DNA of 64,000 bases, taken from the NCBI RefSeq assembly GCF_021018805.1, contig NC_086247.1, positions 97,667,338 to 97,731,337 of the forward strand, written 5' to 3'. This DNA comes from Prinia subflava. Lineage: Eukaryota; Chordata; Aves; Passeriformes; Cisticolidae. Positions 35,891 through 47,967 of this stretch are shown piece by piece. Each line of letters opens with the position of its first letter. The first letter of the stretch is position 1. The translations under genes and the position numbers were made by a program. The notes under the pieces were generated by a model that saw only the letters and a program-made list of their open reading frames with translations, was not told the DNA's origin and did no database searches.

Positions 35891-36954
35891 GCCTCTTCAA
35901 CCCCATATACTGAGAATCCTAGATTCTACATTTACATTCTATGATAAACTAAATACTACTTATTTTGAATTTTCTCAGCTTGTGATTCTTCATACAATGT
36001 GGGCATTCACTCCCATGGCCAGGGATCAGAGGCAGTGTCCTCCAGGGCTCTGTGTGAGGCTGGTTGACCCCCTTGTACAGATCCCAGCTCCCCCTGTCTG
36101 GTCTCCAAACCCTCCAGGGTGGCCAGAGGGATGTTCTAGACTCCAACAGTACTCAGTTTTAAAACTGAGCAAAAAAGGCAGAAGGAAGGATGGTGTGTTG
36201 TCCCTTCCCTTATAATTTGCACACAGGGACCAAGTTACTTTTGAAGAATGTGAATGTTTACTCATATGTATTTTGTCTCTCATAGGAGAATGGAAACCTG
36301 GATACAAAATGCAGGATTTAGCAACTGCTACCTGAACATCTTGATTACTTATCATAATCATAAAATTATTGCCTACATCCATCAAAACACTTTTTGTTGC
36401 CTCAAGATCTTTTTTATGGCCACACGCATCTGCTATCACTTCCCTGAGTGCACTTACATTGAACATACCTTTATGCTCCAACAGCTTGCAACACCTGTCT
36501 TTGGAGCTTGGGTTTGGTGATGCATCTTGAGACTTTCTCCATCCTGATTTCAATGCAAAGAGTGATTGCAAAAATGGTACTTTGTCAAGACAATGCAAAG
36601 CACTGACATCCGTGTCACTCTAAATTTCACTTAACATATCTTTCTGCTTATGCCACTCTTCTTTATGTATTTTTATAAACACTAAGTGCTCCCAGGTAAC
36701 ATTCACACACACCTCCACTAGATTAGAGTAACTGCTTCCAAATACTGCAAAATGTTCTTCTACTGCTTCATGATACATGCTGAGATAACTTTCTCAGTTA
36801 CAAAAAAACTCAAAACAAACAACCAAAAAAAAACCCCAAAACAAAACCAAACCCCAAATGCGCCAATATAGACAAACAAAAACAAGATAGCAGCAACAAT
36901 ACAGCAAAGAGCCATTCCACCGCCTGGCCAGGAACTAAAAGATCCATTGGGGGA
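35891..36954. other. Intergenic; one long minus-strand open frame of doubtful value
   Basis: A 190-codon open frame (36026-36598, minus) is present but has no recognisable domain and is of a length expected occasionally by chance. Part of 36000-36140 is GC-richer and may be decayed ERV. A-rich CAAAAC sequence lies at 36800-36870. Confidence 0.4.
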
Positions 36955-37070
36955 TGTATAGTAGAGGGCAGGCTAAAGGTAGGGAAAGGCTAAAGGCAAA
37001 GGGATAGAGAAAGGGGAGCGTGAAAGGGAAAGGGCAGGGAAAAGTTGAGGGGGACAGCAAGGATAAAAGA
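36955..37070. repeat. Purine-rich (GA) tract
   Basis: On the plus strand, A and G make up nearly all of this stretch, with repeated AGGGAAAGG and AAAGGCAAAGGG-like units. It is low-complexity and not coding. Confidence 0.75.
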
Positions 37071-37159
37071 ATCAGTTTGGCCTCGAAATGCAAATGCACT
37101 TGAAATGCACATGCACCAACTGGGTGGAGATGTACAGGAATTTACTACTGAGACCTTTG

Positions 37160-37649
37160 ATACTAGTGACATCCCTCAGAGGTTTGTGTTGGGGCCAGTT
37201 CTGTTCAATGTTTTTACTGATAACATGGATGAGAGTACACAGTCTTTCATTAGTAAACTTGCAGATGACACTAAGCTGGGACCATATGTCCATCTGGTCC
37301 ATTGGAAAAGACGACTCTGCAGAGAGACCTGGAACAGTTGGATGGATGGGCAGAGTCCAGTAGAATGAAATTTAATAAGTCGAAGTGTTGGGTCCTGCAT
37401 TTTGGCCAGAAAAACTCCCTGCAAAGTTACAGGCTGAGGATGGTGTGGCTGGGCAGTGCTAAGGCAGAAAGGGACCTGGGGGATCTGGTCTACAGCAGCT
37501 GAACATGAGCCTGGTGGCCAAGAAGGCCAAGGGCATCCTGGCCTGGATCAGGAATGGTGTGTCCAGCAGGAGCAGGGAGGTCATTCTTCCCCTGTACTCG
37601 GCACTGCTGAGGCAGCACCTCTAGTGCTGTGTCCAGTTCTGGGCCCCTG
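37160..37649 (+). mobile_element. CR1 LINE fragment, left part of an interrupted copy
   Basis: The plus strand encodes remnants of the CR1 C-terminal reverse-transcriptase region (FVLGPVLFNVFTDNMDES, FISKLADDTKLG, then the WAESSRMKFNKSKCWVLHFG block). It stops abruptly at TTCTGGGCCCCTG, and the same element resumes at 38180 after a 530-bp LTR insertion. Confidence 0.92.
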
Positions 37650-38179
37650 TGTGGTGGTGTGGGTTTTTGCTTTGAGTTTTCAGGCTAGCTTTCTATTTCA
37701 TTTGTGAGTTATGATTTAAATTATACATGCCGTTAAGTGTCAATTCTCTGTATCCCTGCCTCTGTTGCTAGAATCTTCCTTGCCAATCTTCCCTCACTCG
37801 ATATATCATTTGCTGTTTTATATCATTACACTGCTTCTGCTATTCCCATTGGATTTAGTTCTGTATCACCCGCTTTAGACTCCTCCCTGAGTGCATTCTC
37901 ATTGGTTGTTTGCTTTGTATTGCCTGTGTATAAAATCCATGGCAGGACATGTGCTCCCGGTCCTTGGGGTTCAGCTTTTAGTTTTTATTCTTCAGTTGCA
38001 CCTTTAATAAATCTCCTCAGTTTACCCCAAGACCCGTCTTGCCTCTGCTTCATGTCTGCGCCCCAAAAGCAACTGCTGAGACCATCGAAGTTCCTGAGCG
38101 GGGAGAAAGAGTCTCCCCGGGGGGAATGTGTCGCACCCTAATGCTGCCGTGTGCGTCCTGGGAAACAGACACCACAACA
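37650..38179 (+). mobile_element. Solo LTR inserted in a CR1
   Basis: A 530-bp insert begins TGTGGTGGTG and ends CACCACAACA. The terminal inverted repeat TGTGGTG/CACCACA and the flanking 6-bp direct repeat CCCCTG (37644-37649 and 38180-38185) are those of an integrated LTR. Inside are a TATA box (TATAAAA, 37929-37935) and AATAAA (38006-38011), giving U3-R-U5 in plus orientation. No internal retroviral sequence is present, so the provirus was lost by LTR-LTR recombination. A 6-bp duplication fits class II (ERVK-like) retroviruses. Confidence 0.9.
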
Positions 38180-38690
38180 CCCCTGAGTTCAGGAAGGACA
38201 TTGACACACTTGAGCGTGTCCAGAGGAGTCAACAAGGCTGGTGAGGGGCTTGGAACAAAAGCCCTATGAGGAATGGCTGAGAGAGCTGGGCGTGTTTAGC
38301 CTGGAGCAAAGGAGACTCAGAGGTGACCTTATCGCTCTCTACACCTTCCTGAAAGGTGGCTGTAATCAGACGGGGGTTGATCTTTCTCCAGGCAGCAACA
38401 GACAGAATGAGAGAACATAGTCTCAAGCTGTGCCAAGGGGAATATAGGTTGGATATTAGGAAAATGCTTTTTATGGAAAGAGTGTTAAGTACTGGAACTG
38501 TCTGCCCCTGGAGGTAATGGAGCCACCAACCCTGGATGTGTTTAAAAAAAGATTGGATGTGACACTTGGTGCCATGATTTTGTTGAGGTGTTAGGGATGG
38601 ATTAGTCTCAATGATCTTGAAGGTCTCTTGCAACCTAGTGATCCTGTAATCTAATCTAGTCTAATCTAATTCTGATTTTGTAATCTAATC
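38180..38690 (+). mobile_element. CR1 LINE fragment, right part of the interrupted copy
   Basis: It continues the CR1 consensus (AAGGACATTGACACACTTGA, GAGAGAGCTGGGCGTGTTTAG) to the 3' end near 38640. It finishes in a TCTAA-type repeat (TAATCTAATCTAGTCTAATC) instead of the usual ATTCTATG repeat. Confidence 0.9.
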
Positions 38691-40459
38691 TAATAGGTTT
38701 TTTTCCTACAGTTTTCTGTAGTAAAATTCTAATTGTTTGCAAGACAAACTGAAACATAAACTCATAAAGCTACTCAAAAAGTGTTTCTCTGAAACTACCT
38801 GTCCATGGATTGCTAACACCTGTCACATGCTCTGTGCTTGTGAAATGTTCCCATGTCAAGGGATATTGCTGTCTAACCTTCCCATTTGCTCAATACATAT
38901 TTATTATCATTAAAAATGAGCCAAACTACAAAGTCCAATAAAGCAAAAGAAAATAGCAACAATGAGGATGTGGAAATGGGTTTGTTATTGCTGAAAAGCC
39001 TAAGTATCCATTTCTTTACATGATCTGGATGTAAGTAGTTTCTTAATGCATAACTGCTTCTTATTTACCTATTCAAGGGGGTTTGAACATGAATGTAACA
39101 TGAAGTGGACTCAGACCTCAAGTGGGCCAGGTGAATGCTTGAAATGTGCCACTATTTCCTCATTAGGTATGGCAAAAATGTAGACAAGAGCTTGTATTCT
39201 CTCATGACAGATATTTAAGTTGATAATCTTGCACAAAGTAATTCTAGGTGTTCGGTCCGAGTCTTTTTTTTCCTTTTCTGACCGTGCTGTACAAAGGTTA
39301 CTACAAACTGTCACAACATCTGATCTGCTGGTCACTGGCTATTCAAACTCATTATTCCATTCCTGCAAACTGGTAGTGTTGCTAACAGCTATAGGTATTA
39401 GGAATCCTAGTGAAATCTAGCAAAAAGGATCTATTGCTTCCAGAAAAGTAACTGCTTATCTCTTCACATATTTACCAAATGTATACCAAAAGTACCATTA
39501 TCTTCCTTCATAATAGATTTTCTTTTCTTCTAGGCCTGTCCAGAGTGTATCCAGATCCAATGCAGCAGGACAGATAAATTCAGATTTCTTTCCAGGTGGG
39601 AATCACCAAATGATTTGGAAATTCTTGAAGATATTAGCTACATGTTGCAAGGAATCGGGGAGGGTAAAAGAGGGGAGGACAGCCACGTTTTCCTTTTCCA
39701 ACTTTTGAAATTAGTTGTCTAGAAGGGCAGTGTTTGCATGGGAAGATATAACATAGGTTAAACTATCTCTGTACTCCTGTCTATTTCATGTAAGAATTAA
39801 ACATTGTTCTAACATTAAGCAAAATCATGATCAAAACCAGTTTCTGATAATTTCAAAATTGCCATTTAAAAAAATGTCTAAATTTTTTACAGTGCAAGCC
39901 AGTTAAAGAAAATATTCATAACACAAGATTGTCCTCTAATGATTTGTATAAGAATTAGAGTTTCTTAAAAAGGTGTATTTGTTCCAAAACAAGAAGGAAT
40001 TATGCAATGTAAAAATTGTATTAAGAATAGGAAAAGACTTGCAGCACTGAAAAAATGGATTATCTTCTGTCCAATTTAGGTTCATTTTTGTATCCATATG
40101 GTAATCATTGTGTATATTCTCAATATTTTGCTTACTCTTGTGTATGAAAAACTTTTACTTCGCCTGTTTCTTCAGCACACTTACTTCTCGTTATACCATT
40201 CATATGCTAATCCATCTAAAAAATCTATTTTGCAATGCTCCAGAAAGGTTACCTATCCTATGTGGTTCAGCAATCACTCCAATGATGAATCTAATACAGA
40301 TTAAGTGTCAATCTTCCATTGACACTTTTGAGTGTTCTGTTTGTCCTGTGAAATATATTTCTACAGCAGACCTATCTGTGTTATGTTATGAGACTTTATA
40401 ATCATTTGATTTGATGCACTACATTTGATGCTCTCCAACATATCTATGTCTCAAATATT
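38691..40459. other. Intergenic, nothing recognised
   Basis: AT-rich sequence with no exon, transposon or array that I can name. Confidence 0.45.
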
Positions 40460-40795
40460 TTTTAGGTCAGCACTGTGGCCTCATTCCTCAGTGACAGGAC
40501 AAGAAGCAACAAGTTGCCTCAAGAGACAAGAGGCTGCAGATTGGAGGTTTCAATTGAGTAACAGGAAAAATTTCTTCATCAGGGAAGGGTTGACACTTCT
40601 GAACACTGAAAGGGAAGTGTTTGAGCCACCATCTATGGAGGCATTTAGAAGACTGGGACATGTGATTAGGGACATGGCTTAGTTGTGGACTTGGAAGTGT
40701 TAGATTAACAGTTGGACTCATTGATTTTAAGGCTCTTTTCTAACCTAAATGATTCTATGATACTGAATCTATCAACTCTATGATTCTATGAATGT
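40460..40795 (+). mobile_element. CR1 LINE 3'-end fragment
   Basis: It contains the CR1 3' landmarks AACAGGAAAAATTTCTTCAT, a degraded GAAGTGTTTGAGCCACCATC block and the terminal (ATTCTATG)n-type repeat at 40745-40795 (GATTCTATGATACTG, TATGATTCTATGAATG). Plus orientation, 5'-truncated. Confidence 0.9.
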
Positions 40796-40878
40796 CTGAA
40801 TAGCTTCATTATCTTAAGAAATATAGGCAGTGTGCATATAAAGCCATCTAACTAAAAATGTGTATTCTCTTTGCCATC

Positions 40879-41565
40879 TGTTGAAACTAGTTGGGGAGGT
40901 GTTTTTCTTTATCTCTTGTATAACCCATTCCTCATAACTCTGGGGTGGAGGGGGCAGGTGCCTTCTGTTAATGGGCCAGCTGATAAAACCAGGGGGAGCA
41001 ATGTTCCTTATCTCTTCCATGACCCATCCTCCCTCTGGGGGATATCTGCTGTTAATGAGCCATTAAGGCTCACCACATGACTGATAAATCATTCCATTGT
41101 GAGATGCTCCACCCAGTGAGAGGAGCCGAGCATTCCTACATGGATGAAACCTGAGATTAAGAACAGCAGAGCATCGTCTTTTCCACTGGATTCTCAGAAG
41201 ACCTGATTCATCTCACAGCCACTGCAGGATCATCTCTACTCCAACAGAACCACATGTGTCACTCCAGGAGGACTTACTTGGATTGCTTCCAACACCCCGG
41301 CCAACAGGGTGAAACGTCGTATTCCTGACTCCATCAGGGTTTTCTAGGACTTTTGTTTGTTGCTTGGTTTTGTTTTTTTTTAATTACTGCATTTGCATTT
41401 TTAATATTCCTAGTAAAGAACTGTTACTCCTATTCCCATATTTTTGCCTGAAAGCTCCTAATTGCAAAATTGTAATAATTTGGAGGGAGGGGGTTTTACA
41501 TTCTCCATTCCAAGGGAAACTTCTGTTTTCCCTGACAAATACCTGTCTTTCCAAACCAAGATAAT
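40879..41565 (+). mobile_element. ERV LTR, plus orientation (probable)
   Basis: Blocks such as ATTCCCATATTTTTGCCTGA, AATAATTTGGAGGGAGGGGG and the final CCTGTCTTTCCAAACCAAG match my memory of an LTR class frequent in songbirds. Short repeated segments (CTTATCTCTT…ATGACCCAT/ATAACCCAT near 40910 and 41010) lie in the presumed U3. The ends and the target-site duplication are not fixed. Confidence 0.6.
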
Positions 41566-44500
41566 AGTATTACTGAAATTTTATCTGAAAAGGCTTATCG
41601 ACTAAATTATAACTGCCATTTTGTAATGATGTTGTTATTCTTTATGCATGTCAGGTGATGGATAGAATCCACCAATTTTTAGCAGGAATCAGTTCGGTGC
41701 AAGTAACTCTATTTATCATGACAATCCCAGCAATTCAAAAAGTGGTTCTTATCACACACAAAATCTGAGCAGGTGGCATATTTTAAATCATGTGTTGTAA
41801 AACTGAAAATTCAGAATATTTTTCCTTTTAGAACTTTTTTGTTTCCCCCAGAATCTACAATGAAACTGTTAGATTATGAAACATGAAGTTCATCTTCACA
41901 CACACAATGGAGCACAGAAGTGGTGAGGAAACCCTTACAACTGAATAAGAGAAACTGTGGCACTCTGATCTTTCTTTCAGGGCTGACATAGAACAATCAG
42001 CCTCATTGCCTGTGTGGTGAAAGCAATCAAGGTCAGTCAAGTGTATGGGATCTGTGTATCACCTTACAGACCAAGGAGCATTACTGCCTGTGGGACATAT
42101 CTTGAGATTCTGCAAGACATTGTATAAGATGCTTTGAATAGGAAGCAAAGACAGGGAAAGGGGGAGATTAAGGTGTTTTGAGGGTGAACAGCAGTAAGGA
42201 GATAGATAATGGTATTTAGGAGACTGGTTGCACATGAACAGGTTGCTGGTCAGTCTGCTTATCTGATCATGCCCTTCAATTGGTCAATGCATTCTATTCG
42301 TGTCCTCTTATCAAAATCAATTTCTATTTCCTGGTTGAAACTCTCTCTACTCTATAGAGTAATGTTCTGAGACAGTGAGTATAGGATGATTGCAAGTTGT
42401 GCAATCATCATATCATTTCTTGGTACCTTACTGCAGTCACTGGATAAGTGAGTTTTATGTCTTTGTTAAAAGTTCTGTGAATATTTTTCTCATATCTTGG
42501 GTTGTAGATCCAGGATTATTTGTGACTACGTTATTTGGCATTTCTACTGCTTTTACGCTGAAGGAAATGTTAGTATTAAAATGTCAGCGAAAATTGTGCA
42601 TTATAGAGTTATTCTTTGAAAATATGTATGTGTGGGTAGGAATTAAGCATGAGTTATTAGGCAGGTGTAGGTGTGTTTTGCACCTCTCTACATTATCTTC
42701 CTTTGAGGTCAGTTTTACCCATTTCAGTTTTTGTTGTTTCTATTATGAGCATTCACTGCACATACTTAGCCCACATATGGTTTTTTCCCATTCTTAGCTA
42801 CTTACACCTTAGCAGCACTAAACTGATCCTTCTGTTTCAGAGTTTCCTCATTTCTGTTTTCAGTCATGAGTACAGCTACACTGCCTTCCAGGATCCCTTT
42901 TATGCATGCACATATGCTTCCTGAAAGCACTGCAGTATTCAGCAATGGGTCTGAAAAGCCTCTTCCCTTGTTGATCATGCATGGAGGATGACACTTATAA
43001 TAAACTATAAATACCTCCTAGAGCCAGTAGGTTTTGTGTTTATCACTTAGCTTTCCTGAAACTTTGCTGAAACTGATGAAGTTGCTTTCTAGGACTGGTC
43101 AGATCTTTGCTTCTATGATGCTGAATTGCCCCGATCCAGGTGCATAATACTACTACTACTAATAAGCCATATGTCATTTATGTAAAATTTAAATTATAAA
43201 TAATTGTTATGATTATATCTCTATATATAACTTGACAAAATATGTGCCTTCCTGCTCTATGGATGGAAATACTGGCTTATAAAGTCAACTGGAATTCTGT
43301 CACTGACTACAGTGTGGCTAGAACTATACAAAATTGTTACAGTTCTCTGAATAACTCTCAGGAGATCTACCAGTTTTGTTGCTACTTTTAGAGATTTGTG
43401 TTTTATAAATGACATGAATTATCAGCAGCACTCTATTGTCTTTTAAAACTTTGATTGGGGAGCAGAAATACATACTGCTCAGCAGTCTTGAGTGCAAAGT
43501 CCTTTCTAAGTGTAATAAATAAATGATTCTCTAAATCACTTGCCAAAGCAGTGTGGTTCCACCGAAGTGATACGATTTATTGCCAAAATTATCATGATGA
43601 TATACTATTAAAACATTTCTATAAAGACATTAGCAGAACAACTTGACTTGTTTAAAAATATATGAAGTAAGTTGACACCTTTTGGAAAGCACACACAAGG
43701 ATCTCCAAACAACAGCACTCCAAAGAGTGACAATTTAAGGCACATGATTATTTTGCAACCTTTGTTACATAAATCTCTGACTAGACCATGTATTTGTAAT
43801 ACATCATTTCAAATATTTTAATAACTAGGTTCACAGCTCAGAGAGAATTCATCTCAATGCAGGCAACACTTCTGGGTTTTTTTTAACATTGCTAGATCAT
43901 AGTGCAGCATAATAAACCTCGTTAAAAAGGACTTTATTCATGGAGCAAAATATGTAGAAGGAACATCAAATATTTCTTCATTTCATCTTTTTGCAACAAG
44001 GTAGGCCATAGTTACTTATTAAATAAATAGCAACTGTGGAATGCCAAGCTTTCCTTTTTCTGACAGAACACGTCACAAAAAAATTTAGAGACAGAGTTTT
44101 CAGGGAAGTAAGAACTGACCTGGCCTCGCCAGATGTGAACGAGTTGTCAACTGATCATTCCAATCTAATAAACAAGGGCGAAAAAAGCTGATACTTACAG
44201 CCATATCCTCAGCAGCTCTGAATTTATATTGCTGTGATAGAAATAAATGGTGCTTGACTGATTAAAACACGCTGAAGAATCACTTTCACCCATAGGTACG
44301 CATACCACAGGAAATGTGAATGTACAATGAAAGAGTATGCAAAAAAGGAAAAGAATATGACAAATGATCAACTGTTATAACCTGCTTTTTTGTATTTACC
44401 CTGGTACATACTTTGAGCAATTGCTCTTGACAAAAAAAGGAACTATAATCCACTATTTTACATATTCTCAAATGTGGAGACTGGGGACGTGAAAGTTTTT

Positions 44501-47232
44501 TTCATAACATTTCAAAGTGAGAAATTATGACAAACAAAACCTTGGTGTAGAATCAATTTTACTAGAAAATCTCTTCCAGGAGCACAAGAGCTTCAGGAAT
44601 TATGCAAAATATTCCAGGGAAAGGTCTCTTCACTATCAGAATGCAACATATAGTAAATGCTTAAGGCCTTTAAAACAGAGAGGCAAGCCCTTTGTCTTTT
44701 CATTGCTGTTGTTTGAAATGATGTGAGGTTTCTCTCTGTTTTGTAATACTACATCCCACAGCCCCCTCAAAATCATACAGGGTCTTGCTGGCTTTTCACA
44801 GAAACTGCTGTGTTTATAAATATGGTGGTGTCTATGGATTCTCTTTTCTTTAGCCTAAAAGCTTACAAGGACAATAAAAACATATCCTGTGATTTTCAAA
44901 ATTGCATACTCTTGCCTGTGCAACATTTGTGTGGTGAAAACTCCCATCTGTTGATGACAATTTACAAATGTGTCCTTGAGGTAGCCTGTACAAAAACAGA
45001 TTGGTAATGGTCTAACAAGCATGCAGAAAACAGCCCACAGTGTGGTTCTCTTTCTGACTGCAGCACAGCAATGACCTCTGTACAACATCAATGAAAGTTT
45101 TATTTCAAAGCCAACACAAAAGCAAGATGAGTATCTTGCCAATTTTGGTGTTGGTACTTCAGCCTTATGCTATGAGACAGGAGGACAGATTTTGGCACAT
45201 TGCACTTTACCTGTACTAACATTTGGGATCAGTCATGGTCCTGTTACATATCTATGCCAACTACTAAAATACTTGTTTCAATTATAATATCTAGAACAGC
45301 ATTAATATGCTCTACTTCATCAAAAGAATAGGTTCACATGTACTTGGTTTAAAAAAAATTGTATTTACCTTGTTAAATTTTATCAAGACTAGCTCTGGGT
45401 GATGAAGCTTTCCAGTTAGGGACACTGATTTGAATCACTGCCCACTGATTTGAGTCATGATGACAGACAAACAGGCAGCTGCTTGTGGGATGATACCAAA
45501 AGAACTTCTCTGAATCTAGTCTCTAGAGGTGTATGTTTTGTATGTATCTAGGTTTGTATATGTTATTTGCTATCACATCTCTACTATTCATATCATCCTA
45601 ACATACAGTTTTGGCATACAGGACAAAGGTAGAAAAAAGATGTGGGCATGAGTTTTCACACAAGCTCTACTCTTCTTGGGTGTCTGGGTAAATCTCAGTT
45701 TTGATATCTGACAGAATCATCTCAAACCTGTTCAAAATCTGAGTAGGTAGAGTGAAACAATCAGTATCCTGTAGATAAAGTAAAATTTACCACATATAAA
45801 ACCACTGTCCAGGATGCAGTCTAAAACAATTCAGATACCTCTCTGAAGGTGACAGCTCATTTATAAATGGTTTACACTGATATCAAATAGAAAGTAGGAA
45901 CACATTAGGATCACAGAAGTGGCAAAGCATTGTCCTTCTATTAGTGTCATAGAACCTTTAAAATTTATACCACTGAAGATGTCAAGCCAAAAATTTCAGG
46001 ACTGGAATTATCCAAGGCAAAATGCCCAGAGGACAACACACAAGCATGTAGTATTATACATCTATGAGAGGTCTAAGAGTTTTCACTTTTACTTAGTCTT
46101 CATCTGAGTTGGCTTTCACTGATGTCTCCAGCTGTCTTCAAGGTGATGTAGATCTAATTTATATGCAGTAAGTGTCTAGTGCAATCATAACTATCATTTG
46201 ACAGAAAACCATGGACAAAAACAAGGATGTTCCTAATACATGCACAGTAGCCAAACTGCCTCTGTACAATACTTTGAACCATCAACATCCTAAGTCTTTG
46301 TGGCACTTAAACCATGTGGCAAAATGTAGAACACCATCTGAGAGACCACTATCCTGATCATCTATTGAAAGTGATATATAAATTAACAGGATAAACTAAC
46401 AGTATTTGGAAGGTGTCTTCCAAAGCAGTAAAAATGACAAATGTTTACACTTCTGTCTGAGTGAGGTTATTTAAAATAGAGCAGCTTAATTAAGAATATG
46501 AAATGAATTGCCTGTGACCATGCAAATTAAAATTTTGAGCTAATTCTGGATGTTATTTCATTCCAGTGCTACTGAGTTGAGGGAGTGAAGGTGAAGGAAG
46601 GATATGGCCCTCCTGGAGTACTTGTTTAGATTTCAAGATGCCAGGATTTTCCTCTCCCTGGAAAGTTTTACACAAGAGCAAATATTCCACAATTACTCAG
46701 TGACAAAAATATTCAAGAGCAGGAAAATATTTTTCTTTATCTTGCACTTATAAAAGGCACTGATCCACTTCAATCAGAGTAGACTTAGCAGGGAAGAGGC
46801 TAACCATTGGCTTTTCCTACTTTAATTTCATATAGCATAAATACTTAATTCCATTACTGAAGCAGCAAATGCAGCCTATTCCTTTAAATGTATTTATGGC
46901 ATAATGGCATAATAAACCATGTAAAAAAACACCAAGGATTTACCATTTGAAAAGATTCTCGGTTTAGCCCTCCAAAAATAATAGATTATTTGTAACAGTC
47001 TACATGAAAAAATAACAAGGAGTCATAATTCCCCTTCACTATGCACCCTTTCATTATGAATAAGAACTTAAAAATGTAAGTGCAGCAGAAAAGCTCCAGT
47101 GTTTCTGACATCACAGGACCCCACTCCCTTTCCATCTGAAGCCCTTCTAGAGAAGATACTATGAACCAATATGTTGCTCTCTATTTTTACAAAAGCCCTT
47201 TGTTCATCTTGTTCTTCCAGTTAAGTCCTGGC
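41566..47232. other. Intergenic, nothing recognised
   Basis: A long AT-rich stretch without recognisable gene, containing a small (TAC)n run at 43147-43161. Short open frames have no family resemblance. Confidence 0.45.
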
Positions 47233-47786
47233 TCACAACTGTGTTTCCTCCTGTTCCAAGGAATGTGGAGGGACATGGCAAGATGCTGGAAGAGATGCCA
47301 GCTTCTGAAGCTTAGGGTGATGCTGAGGTTTTGGCCTGTGGAAAGAGCGTCGGCTTTGTACACGTCTGGCTGCAGCAGACCTGTAATTCCCTTCTACATC
47401 AAGCAACATTTTCTTCTCTTGGGGCTCCTTCATGTAAGAGTCTTCTAGCCCTTCAAACATAAGCAGAGTAGTCTCTTCTTGTGAATTCTCTGACTTGAAG
47501 CTAACTTCAGAACAATAACCTGAGTTTACTGTCTCTTTGTTATTCATATCTGTACCCGATTCCCAGAAGAGATCAGGTACATTTGGGTCACATGAAGCAA
47601 TGTACTCAGAGACAGCAGAAAGAGATATATTCCCTTTGTTTTCCAATGAAGAATAGTTTTGTGTCCAAGGCATTTGAAGACAAGAGGGGAAGAAATGGAG
47701 GGGATTCACTGAAACGCTTCCATTTTGGTTTAGTTGATCATCTGAAGAGGAGTATTCTGTCATTTCAACGTCATGGTCCATATCAC
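47233..47786 (-). CDS. Candidate 3'-terminal coding exon (alternative SLC9A3 C-terminus or unidentified gene)
   Basis: The minus strand has a good acceptor (TTAATTGTGCTCTCTAG) just before 47786, then 183 full codons to a TGA at 47235-47233. The first two bases complete a split codon, so the entering intron is phase 1. That is the phase of the intron leaving the SLC9A3 exon 51747-51860, and splicing to it would read on in frame as a glycine followed by DMDHDVEMTEYSSSDDQ. The encoded tail is hydrophilic and serine- and acid-rich, with no membrane segment. It has a basic stretch RRVQSRRSFHRPKPQ and ends EETQL, which fits a class I PDZ-binding motif, as the normal STHM end also does. I do not recognise the protein. 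It could be the last exon of another gene whose other exons I missed, or a chance frame. It lies about 2.4 kb beyond the SLC9A3 stop codon. An 11-bp minisatellite lies just upstream of its acceptor. Confidence 0.45.
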
Positions 47787-47880
47787 CTAGAGAGCACAAT
47801 TAAATAAAAACATTTGTTTTCTATTTTTACACATTTTATCTGTTAGTATGCTGGCTATTGGGCTTTGTTTTTGGCTATTT

Positions 47881-47967
47881 TTATGAAAGTCTTATGAAAG
47901 TCTTATGAAAGTCTTATGAAAGTCTTATGAAAGTCTTATGAAAGTCTTATGAAAGTCTTATGAAAGT
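47881..47967. repeat. 11-bp minisatellite (TTATGAAAGTC)n
   Basis: Eight essentially perfect copies of an 11-bp unit. It lies about 95 bases upstream (in the minus sense) of the acceptor of the candidate exon at 47233-47786. Confidence 0.96.

Noticed and set aside
36026..36598. 190-codon minus-strand open frame
   Set aside because: No ATG context, domain, splice signal or family resemblance. Frames of this length are expected about once by chance in 64 kb, and part may be decayed repeat.
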